From contig CAMZHX010000010.1 in NCBI GenBank assembly GCA_947307055.1, positions 21,448-85,447 of the forward strand: a stretch of DNA of 64,000 bases, read 5' to 3'. This document shows, in pieces, positions 35,417 to 43,078 of this stretch (within the stretch, counting starts at the first letter, position 1; each line of letters begins with the position of its first letter). The translations under genes and the position numbers were made by a program. A model generated the notes under the pieces. It searched no databases. It saw only the letters and a program-made list of their open reading frames with translations, and was not told the DNA's origin. The stretch is from an uncultured Selenomonadales bacterium. Lineage in GTDB: Bacteria; Bacillota; Negativicutes; Selenomonadales; Selenomonadaceae.

Positions 35417-36634
35417 TCACCACGTTATATAAGTATAAACGCTAAAAATTGTCAGCAATAAAATTTCTCCCAGCAAAATCGGTTGCAGAGTTTTGAGCAA
35501 GTCGGCTTTGAAGTAATCGACCGTCACGATTAAGCAAACATGAGTTGGCGTCAACATTTGCCCCGCTACTCCGAACGCCATCGCCACGCCCGCTAAATTT
35601 AAATCGCCAGTGCCCATCGCCGCCACTATCGGCATAACTATCGCGACGTGCCCTTGACTCATGCCCGTCAATATCCCGATTATCAGCGACACGCAAGCGA
35701 TTATCACGGGCACCGGCAACGGCGACGCTTGGAACGCCGCGACGATTTCTCCTAAAACTTCCGTCACGCTCAAGACTTGTATAAAGTACAGTATGCAACA
35801 GATGTTCAGCGACATTTTCCAATCGAACGCGCCTAAGAAAATTTTCCCGACACCGACCTTTCGACCGACCGCCGCCAGTACGAAAACCCACGCCACGACA
35901 ACTGCGCCCGTTGCTATTGACGCGTTGAGCTTGAAGAAAACTACGACCATAAACACCGCCGCGACCGGTAACAGCGCAAGTAATAGCCCGTTGCGCTCGT
36001 GACGAATCTCCGCGGCCGTCTCCGAAATTTTGACTTCGTGCGGAACTTTTATCGGGCGAATCAAAATCAGCCAGCCGACCGCGATTGCCAACACCGTCAC
36101 CCAACATAAATGGCTTATGAATTCGCCGAATGTCACGCCCGCGATTGAGCACGCCATTATCATTCCAGGTATTATCGGGCTTGAGAACTCGAACAGGTGC
36201 CGGAACCAAAAATTTATCGCGGCTTTATGTTCGGGCGTGAGGTTTATTTTTTCGCTGAGCTCCTCGACAATCGGCGCGGAAAATCTCGCTCCGCCCACGC
36301 TCGGCAATAATCCTAAGAACGCCGGCATTGCCGCCAACAAAATTTTCACGTCAGAAAAAGTTCGCCGCAATGATTTTACCATATCGGTTAATGCGCCGCT
36401 CAAGCGCAACTCTATTTCCAAACACATCACGAAGTACAGCGCGAAAATTATATCGTAAGTGCGCGACAATGTGAATGTTTCGTAAAACGCTTGCAACAAT
36501 GAAATCGGGCTTGCCGACCTCATCAGCCAAATAAAAATTCCGCTCGCCAACATGCATACGCCGATTGGGATTTTGAATCGCAATAGCACGATGATTATCA
36601 ACAGCGCGATTGCTAAAAGTAAAAAGATATTCAA
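35417..36634 (-). CDS. DUF401-family membrane protein
   Basis: A 405-residue integral membrane protein with about 11 hydrophobic segments. MPAFLGLLPSVGGARFSAPIVEE and the symmetric GMSQGHVAIVMPIV with GVAGQMLTPTHVCLI resemble the ion-transporter-like DUF401 family. The substrate is unknown. The TTG at 36634 is preceded by AGGGAAG. Confidence 0.75.
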   Translation of the reverse strand: MNIFLLLAIALLIIIVLLRFKIPIGVCMLASGIFIWLMRSASPISLLQAFYETFTLSRTYDIIFALYFVMCLEIELRLSGALTDMVKSLRRTFSDVKILLAAMPAFLGLLPSVGGARFSAPIVEELSEKINLTPEHKAAINFWFRHLFEFSSPIIPGMIMACSIAGVTFGEFISHLCWVTVLAIAVGWLILIRPIKVPHEVKISETAAEIRHERNGLLLALLPVAAVFMVVVFFKLNASIATGAVVVAWVFVLAAVGRKVGVGKIFLGAFDWKMSLNICCILYFIQVLSVTEVLGEIVAAFQASPLPVPVIIACVSLIIGILTGMSQGHVAIVMPIVAAMGTGDLNLAGVAMAFGVAGQMLTPTHVCLIVTVDYFKADLLKTLQPILLGEILLLTIFSVYTYITW

Positions 36635-36660
36635 AGCACAACTTCCCTAAAAAAAAATCG

Positions 36661-36689
36661 CAGGTTACTTTTAAAAAGTAATCAAACAG
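36661..36689. repeat. Palindromic repeat, family E, copy 3
   Basis: GGTTACTTTTAAAAAGTAAT then CAAACAG; one base of the palindrome differs from copies 1 and 2. It lies in the 148-base gap between the flagellin end and the DUF401 start, where nothing else was seen. Confidence 0.8.
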
Positions 36690-36782
36690 AATACGCGACC
36701 TAATTGTTCTCCCGTTTTTAAAGCGGGTCGCCGCGACTTGAGTTTATCAAAAAAATTGCCGACGACGCCTAAAAAATTTTTC

Positions 36783-38093
36783 TTAAGCTGCCGTTTCGTT
36801 GTTGAGCAAAGCCATAACGTCCAGAGGTTCTTGATTAGCTTGCGCGAGCATTGCCTGCGAAGATTGAACCGGCAAATTATTTTTCATGTAGTTGGTCATT
36901 TCCTTAGCCATATCGGCATCGCGAATCGCCGACTCGGAGGCTTGGTCGTTCGTCACCATTGTCGTTAAGTTCGAGGCGGTATGTTCGAGGCGGGCGAGAA
37001 ATGCGCCAATCGAAGTCTGCTGATTTAGGACTTTGGTAACAATTCTGTCCAAAACATCAATAGCTAAGTTAGCGTCTTCCTTTGTGGAAATGCTTAGGTA
37101 GTTGCCGTTGAAATAATGCTTTAAACCGACCGTGCTCGCCCGAAGGTCGCCCATAGCGAATTTCGTTGCAAAGTTTGTCTCCGCGCCGACTTGAAAAGAT
37201 AACGCCCTGTCGCCCTTTGTAGTTTCCATTCCGACAACTTCAGTGAAGGCATTGAGATTGGCATTTGCGAAATTATTGACGTTGCCTTGACTGTCAGTAA
37301 CGTTCAAAGTAAGTCCAGCCATCAACATATAATCATACACTCTGAGATTGAGAATTCCGTCATCGTCATAAGACTTACCAAATTTATCAATATAGGATCC
37401 TAAATTCGATCCAATAAAAGAGATAAAAGCATACATTTGTTCTGTATTTAATGCTCTGTGCAAATCAAAAAATGTGTTACTCCCTTTAAGTTCACCGTGA
37501 CGAGAGCCGTCGTCGTCGACAATAGACCAATGAATTGTATCACCGTCTTTAATACCGAGACTTTCTCCCAAACGATTTGTAAGTTGCGAGAAGGTAGTTT
37601 CACGCGAATTTATATTTTCGACAAGATTATAATTTTTAAAGACGGCGTACGGAATCTCCATTGCGTTGTTTCTGGAGTTGTCGATAAGGCGCATACCGTT
37701 AAAAGTGATGTGAACTTCGTCGTCAATTTGTTCGATTAGCTGATTGAATTCCTTTTGCATGATGCGGCGGTCTTCGTCGGTGTTCGAGTCGTTGGCGGAA
37801 TCGATAGCCTTTGTTTTTAGCGTCTTGACGAGTTCGAGAATATTATTTGCGGCACCTTCAGCGGTTTTAATCATGCTTGAGGCGTTCTGGGTGTTGCTGT
37901 AGGCTTGGTCGAGCGCACGAATTCTCACGCGCATTTTTTCCGAAATGGCGTAGGCGGAAGAATTATCTTGCGCGCTATTGATTTTCATGCCCGTCGCGAC
38001 GTTCGTCAAACTTTTTTCCAACTGCGAGTGATTTGAATTCATCAAATTATAAGTTCGCAGGGCGTCTAAGTTACTTCTTATCACCATGGACAT
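36783..38093 (-). CDS. Flagellin
   Basis: A 436-residue flagellin. The conserved N-terminal D0/D1 region (VIRSNLDALRTYNLM, SLTNVATGMKINSAQDNSSAYAISEKMR) and C-terminal D1/D0 region (QTSIGAFLARLEHTASNLTTMVTNDQASESAIRDADMAKEMT) are both complete; the variable middle faces the outside. ATG with GGGAGG close by. It stands alone, without fliD or fliS next to it. Surface Ser/Thr residues in the middle could be glycosylated. Confidence 0.93.
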   Translation of the reverse strand: MSMVIRSNLDALRTYNLMNSNHSQLEKSLTNVATGMKINSAQDNSSAYAISEKMRVRIRALDQAYSNTQNASSMIKTAEGAANNILELVKTLKTKAIDSANDSNTDEDRRIMQKEFNQLIEQIDDEVHITFNGMRLIDNSRNNAMEIPYAVFKNYNLVENINSRETTFSQLTNRLGESLGIKDGDTIHWSIVDDDGSRHGELKGSNTFFDLHRALNTEQMYAFISFIGSNLGSYIDKFGKSYDDDGILNLRVYDYMLMAGLTLNVTDSQGNVNNFANANLNAFTEVVGMETTKGDRALSFQVGAETNFATKFAMGDLRASTVGLKHYFNGNYLSISTKEDANLAIDVLDRIVTKVLNQQTSIGAFLARLEHTASNLTTMVTNDQASESAIRDADMAKEMTNYMKNNLPVQSSQAMLAQANQEPLDVMALLNNETAA

Positions 38094-38149
38094 TTTTTAT
38101 TCCTCCCTGAATTAAATTCCTTTATTACCTCCGATTATTCTTGCCAAAC

Positions 38150-38177
38150 ATTTTATCAGAAAATTATTTTTTTGCAA
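38150..38177 (-). promoter_or_regulatory. Candidate flagellin promoter
   Basis: On the minus strand TTGCAA (38177-38172) and TAAAAT (38155-38150) with a 16-base spacer. The CTGATAA around the -10 is also reminiscent of a sigma-28 -10, but no matching -35 was found. Confidence 0.4.
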
Positions 38178-38229
38178 CGAAAAAACGCCGCCCATATTGA
38201 ACGACGCCATAAAATTTATTTTCCTGTGG

Positions 38230-38799
38230 TTAATCTTCTTTGTCGAGCAATTCGAGTTTGCCGCTTCTGGGGTGGAACATCAGCCCGTGAACTTTAACGT
38301 CTTTGGGGATAAGCGGATTTGCGCGAAGCTCCTTAACGACCTTCATGACGTTTTCTTCGGGGCGTTGGAAACTGTCAGTCCACTCAATCAATTCTTTCTC
38401 GACCATTTTAATTGCGTCGGGCGAAATGCCGCGTTCCAACATGCCAGTCGTCAAGCTCTTGGACGTTGTCTTAGCCATGCCGCATTCATGATGACCGATA
38501 ATCGCGACTTCCTGCACGCCGAGTTCGTAAATGCAAACAAGCAAGCTGCGAACCGTCGTATCAAAAACGCCGTTCAAGCAGTTGCCGACCGTCTTAATGA
38601 TTTTAGCGTCGCCGCGTTTGATTCCGAGGCACGGCTCAAGGAAATTGACAAGGCGCGTATCCATGCAGGTGACGATTGCCAAATGCTTTTTAGGCAACTT
38701 GCTATCGTGATGATCTTCGTGCTCGTAGGCTTTGTACTCTTCGGGCAGATTCGCGCAAAACTTTTCATTTGTCTGAAGCATTTCGTCGATAACGGACAT
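38230..38799 (-). CDS. Beta-class carbonic anhydrase
   Basis: A 189-residue zinc enzyme that interconverts CO2 and bicarbonate. The zinc ligands are visible as C45 (CMDTRL, with the Asp/Arg dyad D47-R49), H103 and C106 (GHHECG). It belongs to the small type with a SRSGKL-like HPRSGKLELL end. The ATG at 38799 lies seven bases from GGGAGG, and a TTG at 38814 is part of that site. A well-formed promoter is just upstream. Confidence 0.9.
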   Translation of the reverse strand: MSVIDEMLQTNEKFCANLPEEYKAYEHEDHHDSKLPKKHLAIVTCMDTRLVNFLEPCLGIKRGDAKIIKTVGNCLNGVFDTTVRSLLVCIYELGVQEVAIIGHHECGMAKTTSKSLTTGMLERGISPDAIKMVEKELIEWTDSFQRPEENVMKVVKELRANPLIPKDVKVHGLMFHPRSGKLELLDKED

Positions 38800-38829
38800 T
38801 TGATAACCTCCCAAAAATTTTTCAAAGAT

Positions 38830-38858
38830 ATTGTATACTTAGCGCGCCTTAAAGTCAA
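38830..38858 (-). promoter_or_regulatory. Promoter of the carbonic anhydrase gene
   Basis: On the minus strand TTGACT (38858-38853) and TACAAT (38835-38830) with an ideal 17-base spacer, 31 bases before the ATG. Confidence 0.7.
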
Positions 38859-38868
38859 CGTGTCAGAG

Positions 38869-39084
38869 CTACCTAAGCAGAAACATTTTGTCCAATTCGT
38901 CGAGCTTATCCTCAAGGTCAAAGTCAACGTCGTCCTCGTAATACTGCCAAAAATCGTCGTCGGTTTTGGTATTGATGTAAAGATAGCGGTCATCGTCCTC
39001 ATCGACGGCAATGCCGTAGCTTGTAATTTCTTCGGCGTTTAGGCGGTCGTCGCCGATTTGGATAAATTTTTGAAAATCGTTCAT
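38869..39084 (-). CDS. Small acidic protein of unknown function
   Basis: 71 residues, very acidic (DEDDD, DDD and DDVDFDLEDKLDELD), no family recognised. The ATG at 39084 has GGAG eight bases upstream and a candidate TTGACA promoter further up. It may be a protein-binding or SMI1/KNR4-like fragment, but this is a guess. Confidence 0.6.
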   Translation of the reverse strand: MNDFQKFIQIGDDRLNAEEITSYGIAVDEDDDRYLYINTKTDDDFWQYYEDDVDFDLEDKLDELDKMFLLR

Positions 39085-39105
39085 GACAATCACTCCTTTT
39101 TTAAA

Positions 39106-39134
39106 AGTTTATAATCTTTCCGCGCGAGTGTCAA
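39106..39134 (-). promoter_or_regulatory. Candidate promoter of the small acidic protein gene
   Basis: On the minus strand a consensus TTGACA (39134-39129) and TAAACT (39111-39106) with a 17-base spacer. Confidence 0.55.
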
Positions 39135-39144
39135 TGGCAGAAAT

Positions 39145-40272
39145 TTAAGGCTCAAACCAATGAGAAAAATTTTGTTCGTTGCCAAATGTTATAAGCTCAC
39201 CGATTCGCGGCGTCAACAACTTGTAATTTTTGTCCGCGCTGTTGGCGAGCAAATCTTTATACGGCTCGTTCCAGAGGTGTCGCGCAAGGGCAAACTTCCC
39301 GGAATGAATCGGCACAACTTTTTTAGCGCGAATGTCTTCCGAAGCCTGCGCGGTCTCGTCGGGCAAAAGGTGGATTGCGTGCCACGCCAAATTATATTGC
39401 CCGTTCTCCATGAATGCCAAATCGAAGCCGCCGAATTTTTTACCAATGTCCTTGAAGTGATTTGAGTAGCCGCCGTCGCCCGAACAAAAAATTTTCCGCG
39501 CAGGCGTCACGAATGCAAAGGCGCACCACTCGGTAGGATTTTGCGTTAACATGCGACCGGAAAAATGTTGGCTCGGCAAAATATGCGCCGTCAAACCCCG
39601 CCCAAAGTCAATCTCCGCGTCCCAATCGTCCTCAATGATTTTATCGGCGTCGAAGCCCCATTGCTCAAAATATTCGCCCACTCCCAAAGGACATAGGACA
39701 GTTTTAATTTTGGGCTTGAGCGCGCTAATCGTCGGGTAGTCGAGGTGGTCCCAATGGTCGTGAGTTATCGCCAAAATGTCGAGCGTTGGGAAATCGTCAG
39801 CGGAATAAATGTTGGTGCCGTCGAAAGCGCGATTGACGAAGAAAATCGGCGAGGCGTACGGCGAGAAGACTGGGTCGAGTAAAATTTTCCGTCCGGCGAG
39901 TTGCAAATAAATCGTCGAATGCCCCAGCCAAATTGCGCAATCATCATCGCCGAGCGCGTTCAAATTTGTTTTGACGGTCGGGATTGGAGTTGGCGGTACA
40001 AGTCCGGTCTTGTCGCCGAATAAAAATTTCCACGTCGCCACGATTCGATTTTCTTTCTCCTTAACATTGTCGCTCATGACTTTGACGGGCGTCAAGCACT
40101 CGAAATGGTCTTTGAAGTAGTGCGGCGAGGACAAAATTTTTTCGAGTCGCGAACCCGTCGGCAATCTGCCAAACTCCGGACGGTTTATGTAATAAAAAAT
40201 TCCTCCGCCCGACGCCAATGTCAAACCCGCGCCGCCGATTAGAAAATTCCTGATAAAGTTCCTGCGATTCAT
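39145..40272 (-). CDS. Exported MBL-fold metallohydrolase (NAPE-PLD/UlaG-like)
   Basis: A 375-residue metallo-beta-lactamase-fold hydrolase. The metal motif THDHWDHLD, the earlier WLGHSTIYLQL and the later SGDGGYSNHF and PIHSGKF fit the NAPE-phospholipase D-like group of lipoprotein-type hydrolases. The N-terminus NRRNFIRNFLIGGAGLTLASGGG has twin arginines before a hydrophobic stretch, so Tat export or a Tat-type anchor is likely. Substrate unknown. ATG behind AGGGG. Confidence 0.82.
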   Translation of the reverse strand: MNRRNFIRNFLIGGAGLTLASGGGIFYYINRPEFGRLPTGSRLEKILSSPHYFKDHFECLTPVKVMSDNVKEKENRIVATWKFLFGDKTGLVPPTPIPTVKTNLNALGDDDCAIWLGHSTIYLQLAGRKILLDPVFSPYASPIFFVNRAFDGTNIYSADDFPTLDILAITHDHWDHLDYPTISALKPKIKTVLCPLGVGEYFEQWGFDADKIIEDDWDAEIDFGRGLTAHILPSQHFSGRMLTQNPTEWCAFAFVTPARKIFCSGDGGYSNHFKDIGKKFGGFDLAFMENGQYNLAWHAIHLLPDETAQASEDIRAKKVVPIHSGKFALARHLWNEPYKDLLANSADKNYKLLTPRIGELITFGNEQNFSHWFEP

Positions 40273-40298
40273 CTGACACCCCTAAAAATTTTTGCCAA

Positions 40299-41111
40299 TT
40301 ATATCATCAATCGCCTTCGAATAAAATCCTGCGCCGCCTCGTGAATCACCACTTGATTTATAAAGTCGCTCAAGTATTCGTCGAAAATTTCCTCGCGCTC
40401 TCGTAAATCTATCAATCGCCCGAAATTTTCTTCAACGTCGATGCCGTATTCAATTCTGTGCAAAATTCTTGATAATTCTGCGCGGACTTCGGGCGTAAAA
40501 AGTTCTTTGAGCGCGGCGACTTCCGCAGTACACTTGCAAGCCTTCACAAACCAAATTTTTGTCGTCAAGTCGTCGCTAAAGTTTTCAAATCCAAAATCTT
40601 CCCAAGTCGTTGCAGAAACTTTTTCATTATTGGCGGGCAGAAAGTGAATTTCTTTATAAGTTGCGTCGTCCAAAAGCTTCACAACGTCCGCTTTTGCCCA
40701 AAATCGCCGCTCATTGTTCAAAAATCTCCCGCGCCGCAAATTTTCCAACACTTTCACGAACCGCACGTTATAAAATTGCGTCAACAATGCTCCAGAATCT
40801 TTCAAAAGCCGTTTCATCGTCAATAACGTCGCGTAAAAGTTTTTTCCAAAAGTCAGAACGTCTTTTGCTACGATTAACTCAAAAATTTTCTCCGCGCTCG
40901 GCAATTCGTCTATCAAATCCGCTCTGAACTCGTCGCAGAGCTTTTTTACTTCGGGTGATGCTTCTTCCGTCATAAATGCAATCTGCGCGGCAGGTAAAAG
41001 TTCGCGCAAGCCCGATAAATAGCCTGCGCCTTCAATCAAAAGGACTTTCACCGGCAAAAAATTAGGCGGCACGAACTTTAATAGCCCGCGCCGCTCAAAA
41101 TCATTTTTCAT
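40299..41111 (-). CDS. Methyltransferase-like protein of unknown function
   Basis: 270 residues. KVLLIEGAGYLSGLRELLP resembles a degenerate SAM-binding loop, and FYATLLTMKRLLKDSGALLTQFYNVR resembles the late strands of class I methyltransferases, where a phrase like LLKPGG is normal. The upstream in-frame extension to 41213 overlaps the Uma2 gene; the ATG at 41111 with GGGG upstream is chosen, one base after the Uma2 stop. Proteins of this type often lie next to GT41 enzymes. Confidence 0.55.
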   Translation of the reverse strand: MKNDFERRGLLKFVPPNFLPVKVLLIEGAGYLSGLRELLPAAQIAFMTEEASPEVKKLCDEFRADLIDELPSAEKIFELIVAKDVLTFGKNFYATLLTMKRLLKDSGALLTQFYNVRFVKVLENLRRGRFLNNERRFWAKADVVKLLDDATYKEIHFLPANNEKVSATTWEDFGFENFSDDLTTKIWFVKACKCTAEVAALKELFTPEVRAELSRILHRIEYGIDVEENFGRLIDLREREEIFDEYLSDFINQVVIHEAAQDFIRRRLMI

Positions 41112-41112
41112 T

Positions 41113-41700
41113 TCAATATCCCCAACTAAAAACAAATTCAATCGGAATCTCCAGCCCCTCCAAAATCGAAACGGGCACCTTATACTTGACCGTAGCCTTT
41201 TCGTCTTCGTCAAGTAATTTTAAATCGTCTTCGTCCAACAAAGTGTAAACCTCGTCGAGAAAATATTTGCCGTCGCGCAGAAGATAAACTGTAACGCTTT
41301 TGGCTCGCGGGTCGATAATCCAATACTCTTTGACGCCCTGCGCCTCGTATGTGTCTTTTTTTACGGTCAAATCTTTTTTGCGCGTGGAATGGGACAAGAC
41401 TTCAACGACCATATCGGGCGCGCCGAAAATATTTTTTTGTCCGGCGAGAATTTTTTCGTTCGACTTCAAGACGACAAACAAATCAGGTTTATAAATACTG
41501 CCGTCAGAAAAGTGAACGTCAACATCGTCTGGATAAACGTAACCGCTTTTATTCGCCATTAAATGATTTCCAATGAAAAGATACAAACGCCCGATAATGT
41601 TGCTATGGGTAAGACTTGCCGCAGGTGATATAAATTTTTCGCCTCCAATGATTTCATAAGACGGATAGAGCAAACGCTCGTTAAGAATCTCGGTTGCCAT
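41113..41700 (-). CDS. Uma2-family (DUF820) putative endonuclease
   Basis: 195 residues. The PD-(D/E)xK-type core KPDLFVV ... PDMVVEVLSHSTRKKDLTVKKDTYEAQGVKEYWIIDP is the hallmark of the Uma2 family, abundant in cyanobacteria and some Firmicutes; its function is not established. ATG with GGAGG eight bases away, directly after the GT41 stop (TGA-ATG), so translation is likely coupled. Confidence 0.85.
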   Translation of the reverse strand: MATEILNERLLYPSYEIIGGEKFISPAASLTHSNIIGRLYLFIGNHLMANKSGYVYPDDVDVHFSDGSIYKPDLFVVLKSNEKILAGQKNIFGAPDMVVEVLSHSTRKKDLTVKKDTYEAQGVKEYWIIDPRAKSVTVYLLRDGKYFLDEVYTLLDEDDLKLLDEDEKATVKYKVPVSILEGLEIPIEFVFSWGY

Positions 41701-43077
41701 TCAAATCGCCTCCAATCTGCTGTAAAAATCGTCGACAAAACTTTTCGTGTCGGTAAGTTTATCAATAGAAATTTTTCCTGTCAACGCCGCCAATTTTGCC
41801 CGATTGCTCGCCAAGTCGACGGCTTTTTTGATGTAAGCGTCCAAATTCGTTACAATCAGCTCTTCGACGCCCGAAATCCTCAAAATATCTGCTCCCGTCC
41901 GCGTATGTGGCAAATTTCCGCACAAACTTAGAACCGGCACGCCCATATACAACGCCAGAGCCGTCATCATGCCGCCCGGATACGGGAAGGCGTCCAAAAT
42001 CAAATCAATTTCGCTGTAATCCGTAAAAAAATCATCTGAACCGCGCCTAACGTCAAAATTTTTTATCCCAAATGAATTTAAACGCTCAATCAACGCAACT
42101 TGCCGACTTTTTAGCGGCGTCGTGTCTCGGAAAATGATTTTTGCGTCGAAAACGTCTAAAATCTCTTTTACCGCTGATAAATAGTCGTCGCTGAGCTTCA
42201 TGAAGTTATTCAAAGAACCAAAAGTAAAAGGAAAACTTTTCCCATTTCCCTTTTCCCTTTTCCCTTGTACCATTTTTTCATTCGGGCGGAAGGCAAAGGC
42301 ATTTTCGAGCCGCAAAATTTTTTCGGTGAAAATTTCGTCGTGAGCCGTCAAAAATTCGTCGCCGATAAAATAATCTATAAAATTTGCGCCCGTCGAGTCA
42401 AAATAGCCAATGCCTGTCATTTGAACCCGCGCAGGTCTGTAAGATAAAATTTGCAACGTCGCGCCGCCTTCGGTATGCCCGCCCAAGTCAATCAAAATAT
42501 CCGTGCCCGCGTCGCGAATTTTAATCGCCGCCTCCTCGAAACTCATCTCCGCAATATCAAAATAGCCGTCGACGTTGCTCCGAATCTTTTTCGTGAATAA
42601 ATCTTCCTCGCTAGACAAGCTCCACGCCGTCACAGAAAATTTTTCGCGGTCGTAATCGGTCAGCAACGCCTCGTAAAATCTCGCCGCCGACGAATCGCAA
42701 AAATTCGGCGACAGAAAAGCAATGCGTAATGCGCAATGCGTAATTCGTAATGTTTTTGTAAGTTCGATTTGCTCGCGATAAAGCGAATTGTAAATTTTTA
42801 GCTCGTGAATCAAAGTTGGCGCGTCGAGTTGCGGCAGGTAGTGCAATGCAAACAAATAGTTCGAGAAATGCGCCCGCTGACTGCGCAAATATTTATCTGT
42901 CATCGCCGCGCTGAACGACGCCTGCGCAATTCCGTCCGCGTCGCACAAATCGTGGAACGCCGAGCCAATCAATTCATGTATTCGCCATTCGTCCTGCGCA
43001 GTCGCCAAAAGTTTTTTCAAGCGTTCGAGAGCTTCTCGAGGTCTGCCCTCGTCCAAAAGTTTTCGCGCCAGTTCCAT
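41701..43077 (-). CDS. GT41 (O-GlcNAc transferase/SPINDLY-like) glycosyltransferase
   Basis: A 458-residue protein. The N-terminal 100 residues are TPR-like helices, followed by a GT41 catalytic region: LRIAFLSPNFCDSSAARFYEALL, ILIDLGGHTEGGATLQILSYRPARVQMTGIGY and DAFPYPGGMMTALALYMGVPVLSL. Such enzymes add sugars to Ser/Thr of proteins, flagellin among them. The coding sequence holds two foreign repeats in frame: a family C unit just before LRIAFLS and a family A arm (MVQGKREKGNGKS) in the linker before FTFGSLNNFMK. The ATG at 43077 has GAGGG six bases upstream. Confidence 0.85.
   Translation of the reverse strand: MELARKLLDEGRPREALERLKKLLATAQDEWRIHELIGSAFHDLCDADGIAQASFSAAMTDKYLRSQRAHFSNYLFALHYLPQLDAPTLIHELKIYNSLYREQIELTKTLRITHCALRIAFLSPNFCDSSAARFYEALLTDYDREKFSVTAWSLSSEEDLFTKKIRSNVDGYFDIAEMSFEEAAIKIRDAGTDILIDLGGHTEGGATLQILSYRPARVQMTGIGYFDSTGANFIDYFIGDEFLTAHDEIFTEKILRLENAFAFRPNEKMVQGKREKGNGKSFPFTFGSLNNFMKLSDDYLSAVKEILDVFDAKIIFRDTTPLKSRQVALIERLNSFGIKNFDVRRGSDDFFTDYSEIDLILDAFPYPGGMMTALALYMGVPVLSLCGNLPHTRTGADILRISGVEELIVTNLDAYIKKAVDLASNRAKLAALTGKISIDKLTDTKSFVDDFYSRLEAI
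42236..42268. repeat. Family A repeat arm inside the GT41 gene (copy 5)
   Basis: On the minus strand CAAGGGAAAAGGGAAAAGGG then AAATGGGAAAAG: one arm only of the hairpin, kept in frame as QGKREKGNGKS. Confidence 0.8.
42719..42752. repeat. Heptamer repeat, family C, copy 3 (in frame in the GT41 gene)
   Basis: On the minus strand CATTACGAATTACGCATTGC units, translated as TLRITHCALRIA. The following TTTCTGTCG is also shared with the 26257 copy (TTTCTATCG). Confidence 0.8.
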
Positions 43078-43078
43078 T

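Noticed and set aside
36690..36782. Terminator behind flagellin
   Set aside because: T-runs and GC-rich stretches exist (GGCGTCGTCGGC) but they do not form a proper stem.
38094..38229. Sigma-28 flagellin promoter
   Set aside because: A CTGATAA is present but no suitable -35; the sigma-70-like reading fits slightly better and both stay weak.
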